The notes beneath the pieces were generated by a model. The model saw only the letters and a program-made list of their open reading frames with translations. It had not been told where the DNA came from and ran no database searches. From the NCBI GenBank assembly GCA_963995525.1, contig OZ023205.1, positions 68,344,417 through 68,408,416 of the forward strand: a DNA stretch of 64,000 nucleotides. Reading direction: 5' to 3'. Position 1 is the first letter of the stretch. Each line of letters opens with the position of its first letter. This document shows, piece after piece, positions 53,801-64,000 of this stretch. Source of the stretch: Escarpia spicata (Eukaryota > Annelida > Polychaeta > Sabellida > Siboglinidae). Position numbers and translations under genes: made by a program.

Positions 53801-56800
53801 TTATCAACTTTGCCTTATGTTTTTGTTATAAAGGAAATCTTTGGGGGCCAGAAGCTCAACATAATATACGACGGAATGTCTAAACGCTCCACGAGAATTA
53901 CTGATGACTTGACGGGCCTTTTGCTTGGAAACAGATCCCGTGATGGATAGGTGCAACTAGCAACGAATTTCACTTCATTGAATAATATAATGCATACAAG
54001 TATTCCTTACAACAGTGAAATCTCGCAAAGTTTGAATGCATGGCAGTTGTGTCCCGGATGGACGGCACTGCACACTCACCCATACGTCTTCTGACCGCCA
54101 TTTTGTCGAACTTAACCAGCAGCACGACGAACCAGATAGTGAACAGACCAAACATGCCACCAGACACGGTAACCGCCACGAACTTTGCCCCACCGTTACC
54201 TGCGGAAATAGATTCAGCGACAGGCGCTCTAGTTGTATTTGGATGTCTGAATGGACTCCTGCAGAGGTTAAGGGGCATGCACAGACAAGGCAACTACCGC
54301 AAACTACACATGGTGCATCTATGCGCGTATGAACTATCCATATGCTTTGTACTAAAGAACATGCACTAGCATTGTTAAGTATATGCACATATTCCACCAT
54401 CATATTCATCATCAGCGGTCCCTCGAAACAAGGATGACGTCCGCCATGGGTTGGTCGTGGATCTTGAGGCGACTCAGTAGCCCGATTCTTGACCACCTGC
54501 ATATTTTGTTATCGTAGGGACAGGATGCTTCGAGTGGAAGGGAGACGTGTAGGTGTTGAGATACCCCCTCTAATTTCTCCTCTGGTACTTGTTCACTTCG
54601 TGAAGTAGGGCGTCAGTTTGAAATTGGGCCATTGCCTGGTGGATGCTGCGGCGCAAAGGTGACGATCAGCATCCATGTCCTCCCAAGTGTTTACAGTAAT
54701 ATGGCATTTCTTCATGTTGTGTTTAACAGTCTTTAAATCGTATTTTCTGGCCACCGCTGGCTCTCAAACCGTACCTTAGCTGGGCACAAGTATATGTTGG
54801 GGAGGCGGGAGTCTGGCAGTCTGACACAACGGCCAATCAGGCGGAGCTGATTTTGCATGAGCTTTGTCTGGGTGCTTGTTGTGTTGTTTCGCGCAAGGAC
54901 GCTGGCGTTGATGTGATGGTTTTCTCACCGAATGCGAAGCGTCTTCCTAAGATAACGTTGATGGATTTTCCAGGGTCTTCAGGTGGCAGCGATAAGTGAC
55001 ACAAGCTTTACTCCCGTATAGTACAGTCATTTGCAAAAGTTTAAGACCAGGCAGAAATTTGACAAAACTATGATTTTTTGGCCTTCACATAACATTATAT
55101 CAGTTTATTTCGCCAAATAAACGTAGTACAACATAATATGAAACTTTATGTCGTCCAAAAGTGTCAGTGTCTCTACTTTTCAGTATTTAGTGTGGCCTCC
55201 TTTGCTGTCAATGACCGCCTGGGTGCGATATGGCATGCTAGAAACCAGAGATTCGCAGTACTCCTGGGTGATTTCGGTGACCCAAACGTCCTTGATAACT
55301 TGTTTCAAGTTTTGAGCGCTTGATGGTTGTTTGTCTGCCACCTTGTCCTTCATTATAGTCCACAGGTTCTCAATGGGATTTATATCTGGGCTGTTCCCAG
55401 GCCATTCCAGCACGGAGATCAGTGGCTACCTTGGATCGGTGACAAGGAGCGCCATCTTGCATGGAAATCGTACATTTGTGGATGTCCATATGCAGTTTCA
55501 GGTTCTCCTTCAGCAACTCCACGTACCTAGGTCCATTCATAGTGGTGTTAGGTGGAATAAAATACAGACCAAAAGGGCCAAAACATGACATGGCACCCCA
55601 AATCATCTGACTTGGCGGGTGTTTCATTGTGGCTGCTGTATATTTCTCATCAAATCGCTTACCTACTGGCCGCGTAACATGCCTCTTGCGAGGTATAAAC
55701 GGTTGCATGGTCGATTCATCTGAGAAAAACACTTTCTTCCACTGCGCGAGAGTCCAGTGGCGATGTCGTCCAGTCTCTTTTTTCATCACAGGTGTCAGGC
55801 GTGGCTTCCGAGCCGGCTTGCGGGACTTGAGCCCAAATTCCTTGCTGAGACGTCTCGAAACAGTACTGAGACTTATTTCCGTACCTTTTAAGCGTAAAGC
55901 AGCCCGAATTTTCTTGCATGAGCTCATTGGCGAGCACATCACGATGCGTCTCACTGCGTGGTCATCCCTGAGCGTAGTTTTCCGTGGACGACCATTCCTT
56001 TTACTGTCACGAAAAGTGCCATAAGTATTGAATTTGACGATGGCGTTGTGCACGGCTGTCTTGGAATAAAGTAATTTAGCACTAATGTCTCTTTCCGTAT
56101 ATCCTTCTCTATGTAGAGTCACTATTTGTGCCCTTAGAACCTCTGTCAAAGACGATTTTATGCCCATTTCAGGGATGAAGACAAAACTGAAAAACACCTA
56201 ATCTATATTGACAGCAGCAAACAAATGACCTGGAAGTACTGACTAGGCGTATTGCTTCAAGGCCCAAATAGGATGATGCAATCCAGACATTATCTGATGC
56301 AATCTGATGCCATACCATAAAATGCTTTAAAATCGTGCCTGGTCTTAATTTTTTGCAAATGACTGTAGAGTGGTAACACAACCGGCTTTGTAAACCAACG
56401 CCTTCTTCTACCTCTTTCCTGAGGTTGTGGTCAACGAAGACTCCGTGTCGTAGATTCCAGAAGAACGTGCTGGTACAGCAGACACGGTGGTGAAATTCTT
56501 ATTCGATGGAGGCTTTCCAAAGAGCTTCTGCTAAGACGAACATTATTAATCTCGCATACACAGACGGACAATAACAATCTCAGAAAACTAGGCAGACACA
56601 CCACAATAATCATCGAAGACGGGCTCTATGGACACTTGTAAGAGAAAACAAGATGAGCGCATAATCAAAACGTACGGGAGCAAATTAAAGGGTTATGATG
56701 CAACTTATCCCGGTTTGTATTCATACATAGGTTGCTTGAGATTCATAGCAGGGACTCTACAGACTCACATCGATATAAAAGGAAACGATAGCAGAAGAAG

Positions 56801-59561
56801 GCGAGAACGTGAATGGAATAGGGAAATACAGATGGCGGACGGAACGTAAATAACAACATGTGTGCGGGCGGGCGGGCGGGCGGGCGGGCGGGCAGGGAGG
56901 GCGCTAGGGCGGGTGACTGGCCCAGGAGAAGTGCAGTTGTTTGCGTACCTAAAGGTGGGTTGTCTGGAGGTTCCACGACTCCTGAAAGAAGAAACGTGAT
57001 GACAGAAGACGGGCCAGACAGTTCCAAGTTGCAGTCTGCTATTTGCATGTAGTTATTTTAATATTAATATGTGCATCGAAGTTTGTGAGTGTTTCAAAAA
57101 TTACCTTAACCAATATGGTAGTTACATGAAACACGCCTTAGACACCATCCTCTCTAAAATGGAGCCATACCTTTAGGAAAAGTAAACGTGAGTTTGCAGG
57201 AATCATGTAGAATGCAAAAAATCCAAAGCAACTATAAATATAGCACGTCGTGGTTATTCTTAATTGTTTATACATCATATTCCGTTAATATTTCAATTGT
57301 TCTGTTGACGCGTCGTGCAACAAATAGCCCTATACTGTTGGCAAAACACTGCAGCCCATCGTGAAGCACGTTAGTCGATATTCAAATATATACCTTATGG
57401 GAAAATTAATTGAGCATCTAATCAACATAATTGAAGCATACGTACACGCGCGCGTACACACACACATACACTTACCTGTTCGCTTAGTGAAATGAAGTGA
57501 AATGAACTTTTCAATTTCTTTGAAATTTCGTATGCATAAGCGTAATGTTCTTGTCAAATAATGTGCCAAATATGAAGTTTGTTGACTGCGAACTCACTAA
57601 GCCCGCCCAAACACGGTCAGTTGCGTCTCACAAAATAAACAGCTAGCCAGATATTGATGACGTCAGAGGAGTACGTGCCGCTAAGCGTCCCCAGTCTTCT
57701 AGCATGGCGCGCGACTGTGTGGGTTGATGTTTCTCGCTTTACTTGAAATTGCATTCGCGGAATTGAATATTTTTTGATATCACCATAAAGACTAAGAATC
57801 GTATCTATAAGTTTGCTGCTGGATGTACAGAGGAATTGTGTTTATTGTTTGAGTTACTGCCGTTTGAACATCGCGAATGCTCAACTTTGGCATTACATCC
57901 ACGGTCGCGTATATATTGCAAGATTAAGCAATCGCGATGTTCAAACGGCAATCATTCAAAAACGAAAAACCAAATCCTGGGTATATCAAGCGGCTGTAGA
58001 TACGATTATTATCTTTACTGTGATATTAAAACCCATTACAAGTTTAAGCATTCGCAGTGTTCAAACGGCAATAACTCTAAAATTAAACCAAAATCCCTAT
58101 GTGCATCCAGCGATATATTTGTATGTGAGATGGTTATCTTTACGGTGATATAGAAATATTAAATTCTGCGATTGAAGTTGCTTGTACGGCTTGAAACACC
58201 AACCCCCATATATGCGCGCCTTGCTAAATCCAAGTGGCCCTTACGTCAATGGCGTCACCAGCGTTCGCTAGGTGTCGCAACAAACTGTGCAGAAAAATAC
58301 GGAAAAACGCGACCAAAAGGGGCCTTGGACAGGGTGACGGACTAAATGATTTGAATGACAAGACACTATTTTTAGAGTTTAATAATTAATTCTGATTACG
58401 AATAAGGTTCATTTAAATTAGTTTTTAAACAACACAAGGAAAAATTGAATTTGTAAAACAACTTAGCCAGGTTCACTAAGCGTCCGTATCGTACGAACCT
58501 TTGGTCGAAGGTGCGAAGGGGAGCTCATGGTTACCAAGTACCCACTTCTGTTTGAAGGTGCGAAGGGGAGCTCATGGTTACCAAGTACCACTACTGTTTG
58601 AAGGTGCGAAGGGGAGCTCATGGTTACCAAGTACCCACTACTGTTTGAAGGTGCGAAGGGGAGCTCATGGTTACCAAGTACCCACTACAGTTCGCAACAC
58701 TGCGTATTTTCTACACTATTTGTTGTGGTCCTATTTATGTAAGTTTCGCCAAACGTTCGCTTAAGTTCCTTTGTGATTTATGAAAACGTGTCACGTAATC
58801 ATGCCTACTGTTAACCTTCATTACGACAGTGCGCACGAGTGTTTTCAATGTCTCGCCGTGGCCGACTCTGTTGGACGCATGAATACTGAAGTTATTAAAA
58901 CCCATCATGTTGCTCGTCAACGTCAACGAGCTGGAACTGGAGACGGTCTCACCCGTTAACGTGTCCGTCCACTTCCACCGGAAACATCAGACGTACAAAA
59001 TATAATAGTTGTTAGCGTAAACTCGTGTTATATAAGTTACATTAAATGGACTTTTTCTTATCACATCGATTTCATTTATTTTCCCAACTTGTTCAACATT
59101 TTCACCAATTATGTTAGACCCTATTTAGTATGCTACTATACCTAGTCTGCAGTGTGTACCTTGGAACCGTTTCACTAAACTAATGTTAGTTAATACTGAA
59201 AATCATTCACCCAAATCGTTTGCAAAATGATGCTGACATGTAGCGGATAGCTATCAAGAATGTTCAGCAACATGAGAGGTATGTAATTAAATCAAGTGGT
59301 TTTGAAATATAGTATGCACTTTCGTCTATTATTTTGTCAGTATTCAAACTGATGCAACTCGTAACTGTGCAAATCACGAACTGAAATGGCGCCATTATGA
59401 TGTTATCATTCGAGTTGTTGCGAAAATAAGCACACATTGTGTTAAGACACACATTGCGCATACGGGTTTAAACGAGCCCTACCATTTTCTAAACATACAA
59501 ACATGGTCATAATGTACCACGTTTATGATACATGCTGTATAATGTGCAATGTATCAAAATG

Positions 59562-59602
<41 letters not shown>

Positions 59603-60260
59603 GCAACCCAGGCATGCGACTTATTATTTTTCTAAATATTTAATCAATTATGATAACTACACATTGAACACAACAACTATAATAACTTAATACATTATTC
59701 TTTGTAAACATACATTATTTTTGTCAAAAGTATGATTGGATCATAGTATAGACGCGAAAATGCAAAGGGAATGTCACGGACCATATTGCCCCAGTGGGGG
59801 CTGTGTTTGTGAGGTATTCGTATTATTTCTCACATGTAACTCATCTAGTTTGTCCACTTATAGAAACAATTTTTCCCGTACGCCGCACATATATCTATTG
59901 ATTATATGAGCACATTAGGGACATGCAAAGGCAATTCCACGGTGTATAGTCTGACAGTTTTCCCTAGGGTGCAACCCTGCCCAAGCGTACCCTACATTGT
60001 GAATGTTTGTGACTGCATATTCATGAACATATTGAATACACCAAATACAACTGACACACCTTAAATTTGGCTGGAGGATTCGCATTTGCGGATAAATTGA
60101 GTTGGGTACCGATATCGTAGACCATTTGGACTGGATACCACACGAGGTTGCGTGGGCCGTCTGTAACGAAGTTAATGGCAGTAGACGAAGGCACTATCAG
60201 CCCGATGTTAGACAAACTACTTCCGATCCAAGAAAAATAGCAAGCGAATTGTTGACAGTC
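50148..60260 (-). CDS. Ig-like single-pass membrane protein, 3' part of a gene (unrecognised family)
   Basis: Seen: minus-strand exons at about 60,060-60,260, 58,816-58,971, 57,471-57,592 (weak), 54,080-54,199 and 50,148-50,851. The first two join in phase 0 into an Ig-like sheet (LNLSANANPPAKFK|WTDT ... FSIHASNRVGHG) in which the two usual cysteines are replaced by Ser and His/Ile. The fourth is a TM helix, and the last a 234-codon basic tail. Upstream exons must lie beyond the window or in unrecognised sequence. The gene is co-oriented with the CACHD1-like gene and ends about 9.4 kb upstream of it. A PKD-type fold is the alternative to Ig. I do not recognise the protein. Confidence 0.6.
51240..52440 (+). 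repeat. ~160-bp diverged tandem repeats, forward arm
   Basis: Units with TTGATCAG..CAG, GGGT(C/G)G(T/A)TCCA.TATT, CAAAATCTGCCGTTTTA(T/C)TACA recur at about 160-bp spacing (for example near 51,356 and 51,516) and again near 52,371. Reverse-complement units form the block at 53,040-53,680. Confidence 0.6.
53040..53680 (-). repeat. ~160-bp diverged tandem repeats, inverted arm
   Basis: GATGGACCCACCC-like motifs occur near 53,114, 53,250, 53,410 and 53,572, each followed by TTGCT..CTCC.ATCAAAA, the reverse complement of the 51-52.4 kb units. Confidence 0.6.
54080..54199 (-). CDS. transmembrane exon of the Ig-like protein
   Basis: The exon encodes NGGAKFVAVTVSGGMFGLFT then IWFVVLLVKFDKMAVRRRM, one TM helix with a basic cytoplasmic stop-transfer end. 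Acceptor ATTTCCGCAG, donor ATGG|GTGAGT, phase 1 to 1. It joins in frame to the last exon. Confidence 0.7.
54440..55023 (-). mobile_element. LINE ORF2 C-terminal fragment (3' side of Tc1 insertion)
   Basis: The minus strand reads LYGSKACVTYRCHLKTLE, then in changed frames RLIGRCVRLPDSRLPN and QRWPENT, then RHLCAAA and a PTHGGRHPC-like tail. This is the common 'LLYGxExWTTYxRHxKxLE ... RMPDSRLP' end of a non-LTR element. Frames are broken by several indels. Confidence 0.75.
55024..56365 (-). mobile_element. Tc1-type DNA transposon
   Basis: Terminal inverted repeats CAGTCATTTGCAAAA...TTAAGACCAGGCA on both ends, flanked by TA duplications at 55,022-55,023 and 56,366-56,367. Length is 1,342 bp. 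It is inserted inside a LINE. Confidence 0.93.
55180..56197 (-). pseudogene. Tc1 transposase with one frame-shifting deletion
   Basis: N-terminal paired-type HTH region (LTEVLRAQIVTLHREGYTER), a GRPRKTT hinge, second HTH (ISLSTVSRRLSKEFGLKSRK), then catalytic Asp in FFSDEST, second Asp in MQDGAPCHRS, and catalytic Glu in NSPDINPIENLW. After KVATDL the frame is lost by a small deletion at about 55,420; the remaining part reads LEWPGNSPDINPIENLWTIM in another frame to 55,180. The likely start is MGIKSSLTE, at about 56,165. The catalytic triad is present but split, so the copy is inactive. Confidence 0.92.
56366..56590 (-). mobile_element. LINE ORF2 fragment (5' side of Tc1 insertion)
   Basis: The minus strand ends KKALVYKAGCVTTL at the Tc1 target TA and continues in frame with LYGSKACVTY at 55,021 on the other side. 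Upstream sequence is too decayed to read. Confidence 0.65.
56865..56913 (+). other. G-quadruplex-prone (GGGC)n run
   Basis: At least nine GGG tracts separated by one to four bases (GCGGGCGGGCGGGCGGG and onward to GGGCGGGTG). Such spacing meets the usual G4 rule many times over. Confidence 0.85.
57471..57592 (-). CDS. possible exon upstream of the TM exon
   Basis: An open segment encoding CIRNFKEIEKFISLHFTKRT ends at a strong donor (ACAG|GTAAGTG, phase 1) that matches the phase-1 start of the TM exon. The upstream side does not match the 58.8-kb exon phase, so it is either preceded by a missing exon or is spurious. Confidence 0.3.
57855..58080. repeat. local inverted/direct repeats around GCGATGTTCAAACGGCAAT
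   Basis: CCGTTTGAACATCGCGAATGC occurs once inverted, and AAGCAATCGCGATGTTCAAACGGCAAT and AAGCATTCGCAGTGTTCAAACGGCAAT occur directly, about 110 bp apart. Confidence 0.6.
58501..58690. repeat. 47-bp tandem repeat, four copies
   Basis: The unit TTTGAAGGTGCGAAGGGGAG continuing through CTCATGGTTACCAAGTACCCACTACTG is repeated four times almost identically. The second copy is one base shorter. High identity implies recent expansion. Confidence 0.93.
58816..58971 (-). CDS. Ig-like ectodomain exon, C-terminal half of domain
   Basis: A 52-codon phase 0 to 0 exon encoding WTDTLTGETVSSSSSLTLTS and NNFSIHASNRVGHGETLKTL. The 'SSSLTL...xxNNFSIHASNxVGxG' pattern matches the E-G strands of an Ig domain, with the usual YxCxASN Cys position occupied by I or H. 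The donor is AAG|GTTAAC; the acceptor (GTGGAAG) is weak but restores KW. Confidence 0.55.
59563..59597. repeat. (TA)n microsatellite
   Basis: About 17 TA units. Confidence 0.95.
60060..60260 (-). CDS. Ig-like ectodomain exon (5' border uncertain)
   Basis: The open stretch encodes SNIGLIVPSSTAINFVTDGP, then YDIGTQLNLSANANPPAKFK, and ends at AAG|GTGTGT in phase 0. The last part looks like the A-C strands of an Ig domain. Possible acceptors are GGTGTTTTAG and GGAAGTAG; the ORF itself stays open to about 60,330. Confidence 0.55.
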
Positions 60261-60859
60261 TAAAACACCGGCGTCCTCATCACATTCGTAGTTGAAACCG
60301 TGGAATAATCCAGGAGAAATACGATTTTACCTTAAACTAATTGCAACAAAAGGTGCTTTTGCTGTTTCTTACCCAGAATGGTGTCCTTAACCACCAATAA
60401 AGTCCTACGAAATCCTAGGCCGGGAACACCCATAAAACATCGAGAAAAAAAATGGCCGCCAAAAATCATATTATTTCTCACAACTATGTTTGTAAGTGAG
60501 GTAGATTCATAATTTAAAGTTTGATTCTGATGTTTTCGACATCACTGAATCCAATACGCAAAATAAAATGCTGTGAAGGTCAACGGTGCAAAGTCAAGGT
60601 CATTCAATGTTATAAGATGCTGCAAAAACACTACCGATTTCACATTTTCAAATATTCACTGTATCTTTGACGACAACATTTCTGCAAGATATCATGTGGT
60701 ACTTAAAGAAACATATATCCATACATACGTTATATTATGAGACGTGAACACACTGAATTCACACTAACACCACCGTTACTATCCACAGGAGACGTCTACC
60801 TGGTAGGCCTATTTACTACGGCAGATAACTGTATTATGTTAACGAATCGTGCATTTTTT

Positions 60860-61560
60860 TATAAAATCACGAAACTTGGCACATAGTTAGAAGTTATCAA
60901 GACAACAATATTTGGCCCCATGGGCATCTCTAAATCTGCCCTGGATACCGTTGGCGGCGATTTTTTAAATATCCGCCAAAACTAAATATCCTTATATCTT
61001 GAGAACTGCGTCACATACAGCCGTCATCGTGGATCAAAATATAGGTTTTCGGGGGTACTGATTTCAAATGCGTTATTGGTGACGTTGTCCTACATTCACA
61101 TCCGCCATTTTTAAAGATGGCGGCCGTGAACATTTTTGTCTCTATATCTTATGAACTGCTCCACTGAGAGCCATACTGTTGACGTAAGAATAAAGATGTG
61201 TGGATACCAATTTCAATTTATTCAAATATTTTGCATTTGACCTTAGTTGACATTCTTAAGGCTGCCGACAAAACCAATTATTTCCATACCTTAAGAACTA
61301 CATCATATAAAGCTGTTATTTTTGTGTCGAAATTTACGTTTTCTGCGGTAGCGATTTTAAATAGTTTACGTTTGACCTTGTCCGACATTCATATCCGCCA
61401 TTTATAAAAAGATAACAGGTGTTAATACGAATGTTTTTTCAAATCTTAAGAAGTGCGTCACATAAGCTGTAACTATAGTACCAGATGTAGTTATCGAAGG
61501 TAATTATCTCACAATTAACCTTTTATCTCGTCCGATATCCATAGCCGACATTTGTTGGTG
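60860..61560. repeat. four diverged ~155-bp tandem units
   Basis: Each unit has ATATCTT(G/A)(A/T)GAACTGCGTCACAT..AGC, a CGATTTTAAAT-like middle and TTTGACCTTGTCCGACATTCATATCCGCCATTT. They directly abut the Cys-cluster copy at 61.5 kb and may be its terminal region. Confidence 0.65.
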
Positions 61561-62830
61561 ACTGTCAACAAATGTAGGTTTATATTTAGAAAAGGTGTCT
61601 GATGCTCATTTTCATGGTGCCTCACATTTCCCGCCACATTTGTGCATTTCAGTGCGACACATACACGCATACACGTACGTGTGTTCGGTTTACACCCTTT
61701 CAGACAGCCACATCCTCTGGAGACAGTCTGGCATTGGATAAAGTAGGTTTGTTTTCCCCCAACTATAATCTGCCTAGTTTCATTCACATTGACTTGGCAG
61801 TTTGCTCGGTCGTACATTAGGATGGTGAACCTGTCGATGGTTGACAATATAGCCTTCATATCATGAAGCGATGGTGCATCTGACATAGTAGGCATTCCAA
61901 GTGTCCCACGCATTTTCCTTTCCCTTACTTTAAAAAAGCTGACATTGTCGCATCCAGTGAACGCATTGAAAAACGGAATACAAAGATACATTCTCGATCC
62001 AAGCTTGCGTGATATCGATATAGAAGACAAGTCGCCGATGTAGCAGTTCCACGGTGTCGCTGAACGTACTAATGACTAACTTGTTTGTGTGCTGCCAAAC
62101 ACCAGCAACAATGTGGCTCAAGAAAACCGTCTTGTTCTGATCACACATCAAGAAGTCACGCCATTGTCTTGGCTGAGGCGAGTTGTGCTCCACACGACAG
62201 TGAACACCCTTCTCTCTCTCCGGTGCCTAGTTGGGTCTTTAAGACTGCCATATGTGTAGACATGCCAGGCAATGTAAACGCAAGCAGTGTACTGATACTG
62301 TGACATAACATATACGGCAAATTCCTTTGTTCCATATTGACCGAATGTTGCTGAAGTTTGCGGCTTCAACATGTTGGCGGCTGCTGCACCATCAACGAAA
62401 ACCACATCAACGCGTGGAGTTATTGCGTAACTGCCTGCTTGAGGCGGAACAACTTTCTCCGGCGGCATATGATTCGTTCTAGTGCGCAATTTCCCATCAT
62501 GTGACAGCGACGGTGGTCATGTTTGGTTTTCATGTGAGAAAAACTCTGCAATGTCATTGTTTCTCACTTGACAAGCGACATACAGTTGGGAAAACAACGA
62601 GCAGTCACTTCGGACAGCCAATAGTTGGAACTTGGAGTTTGATTTCTCTCTTTCTGACAACGTTGCAAAGAGACGAAGTTTATCTTGGTCGGGACTCCTA
62701 GAGGTTTTATGTAATCTGTCAGGCGCTCTTTGACAAATGTGTTGTACTGCCCCTGGCCGACCTTTTCTGTACTCACCACATTGCCAATAACCCTCTCGTG
62801 GCAAACATCTCGAGTATCTGTAACCAGCAT
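61515..62830 (-). pseudogene. Cys-cluster transposon protein, copy 3
   Basis: On the minus strand, in several frames: GQGQYNTFVKERLTDYIKPL, then DVVFVDGAAAANMLKPQTSA and TFGQYGTKEFAVYVMSQYQY, then RQWRDFLMCDQNKTVFLSHI, then FFNAFTGCDNVSFF with DRFTILMYDRANCQVNVNET, then CGCLKGCKPNTRTCMRVCVA. The order equals that of the family (FVEERL, VxDGAAxxNMLKP, WxxFLxxxxNKxxLFxxL, HAxTGCD, Cys cluster). At least three frame changes show decay. Confidence 0.75.
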
Positions 62831-62849
62831 ATATTTTCCTTGTTCACAA

Positions 62850-63640
62850 AACGGATTGATATATTAATAATAATATAATATATTGTATTTAATATAGCGC
62901 CAGATCAAAATATAAATTGTTCGTGGCGCTTTACAACATGTAGAACCTAGATAGGGGTAATAATAATGGCTAAATAAACATGCATTTTCTAAAAGACATT
63001 CTTATTAAATTAATATTAGTAAAATACAAATAAATACACTAATTAAATAAATATACAAAAATAATGATATTAGCTACAGTAGAAATAAGACATTGCCAAT
63101 TCATTTAATTGAACTAATGTATGTGTAGGTATAAAATAAATATATAAATAGGTTAATTAATACATAAGAGATATAAAACTAACCAATGCAGAGACTAAAC
63201 TATGCCACATTGGACAAGAACGAGAAAAAATGAGTCTTTAAGCGTGCCTAGAAAGTAGAGAGACAACCAGACGTTTTACTGTCATTAGGCAAAGTGTTCC
63301 ACAAAGTCGCCGCGGCGACCGGAAACGAACTGTCCCCAGCTTTGACATGAATCCCCTGGACCGTTAACATATTATTGTTGGTTTGTATGGGCATAGAAGG
63401 TCGCATAAATATTTCGGGGCATCGCCATGCACAGCTTTATATATAAACACTAATAGCTTAAAGTCGATTCTGTGTGCTACAGGCAACCAGTGAATAATGC
63501 ACAACAGAGGCAAGGCGCTGTCACTCCGTGGGCGGAGTAGGATAAACCTAGCAGCAGAGTTGTGCATTCTCTGCAGTCGAGCGAATTTGTTGACAGAACT
63601 GCCTTGTCCACGCCATCTCATGACCGGATATCATTCATGA
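62850..63640 (-). mobile_element. L2-like LINE, 5'-truncated 3' end
   Basis: The minus strand reads NKFARLQRMHNSAARFILLR and IIHWLPVAHRIDFKLLVFIY, a stop, then VKAGDSSFPVAAATLWNTLP with ALKTHFF, the usual end of ORF2. The 3' UTR ends in GGCGCTATATTAAATACA plus an AT-rich tail. A short piece of the same tail lies in the left foldback arm at about 2,724-2,805. Confidence 0.8.
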
Positions 63641-64000
63641 CATGTAGCGGTCAGAGAGATAACATCCTAGATAATTCTGTTAGGATGTTTGTAGACTGTT
63701 CATGGTAACCATGTTCTTCATCGTCTGTAGTTGACTCTGAAGAAGATTCAAATTCCCCAAATCATTCATAAGTGAAAGTGAAGTGAAACAGGGTCTTCGG
63801 TCAGACCCACCCACTGCACCACTTCCCTTCTAACCCAGCGTTATTCTGTTCATGCGCTTGATCGATCGCCATCTTCGAGAACAAACGTGATGTCTTTGTG
63901 ATAACGAAGCCAGAGTTGACGGCAAACTCTTCATGCACAGCTTTATGTGTGTCTGATAAGGACCCCATGTCTCAAATATGAATGGGAAGGAACTTGACGT

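Noticed and set aside
56743..57048. Pro/Ala-rich minus-strand frame over the GGGC run
   Set aside because: Caused by the GC-rich quadruplex tract; no splice-compatible link to neighbouring exons.

Overview
This is a non-coding-rich, AT-leaning nuclear segment of an animal genome. There are no bacterial-style operons. Coding sequence appears as short exons with GT/AG borders and matching codon phases, scattered among microsatellites, minisatellites, LINE remnants, DNA transposons and long inverted repeats. The mix (CR1/L2-like LINEs, a Tc1 element, MITEs with GCCGGTTTCAT ends, and three decayed copies of an 'H-A-x-[TS]-G-C-D' / Cys-cluster transposon-like protein) is what I associate with lophotrochozoan invertebrates, probably a mollusc. 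That assignment is inference; no mitochondrial or rRNA marker is present.

Two minus-strand genes can be supported. The first runs from about 40,733 down to 10,246. I could join 25 exons by hand with compatible splice phases, apart from one missing link between 14,245 and 12,615. The product is a single-pass surface protein of about 1,220 residues or more: signal peptide, a VWA domain with its N-terminal extension, two Cache-like modules, a Cys-rich juxtamembrane region, one transmembrane helix and a basic, Ser-rich cytoplasmic tail. Domain order and local motifs match CACHD1, the relative of the calcium-channel alpha2-delta subunits. The second gene enters from the right, and only its 3' part is seen: an Ig-like ectodomain exon pair (60.2 and 58.9 kb), a transmembrane exon (54.1 kb) and a long last exon (50,148-50,851) encoding a tail with repeated R-R-x-S/T motifs and three short Phe-rich motifs. 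I do not recognise its family.

Layout: 0-6 kb holds an unclassified dispersed repeat, a MITE and a large inverted-repeat element interrupted by an L2/CR1-like LINE. 6.0-8.2 kb is a 24-bp minisatellite with higher-order structure. 10.2-40.7 kb is the CACHD1-like gene, whose introns carry a 1.5-kb near-palindrome with a tRNA-like segment, several LINE pieces, long CA, TGGA and ACGC arrays and, in the first coding intron, a LINE whose ORF2 is open over 789 codons. 43.2-47.8 kb holds two decayed copies of the Cys-cluster transposon protein. 50-64 kb is the second gene, with an inverted pair of ~160-bp tandem arrays, a Tc1 element inserted inside a LINE reading frame, a third Cys-cluster copy and a terminal L2-like LINE.
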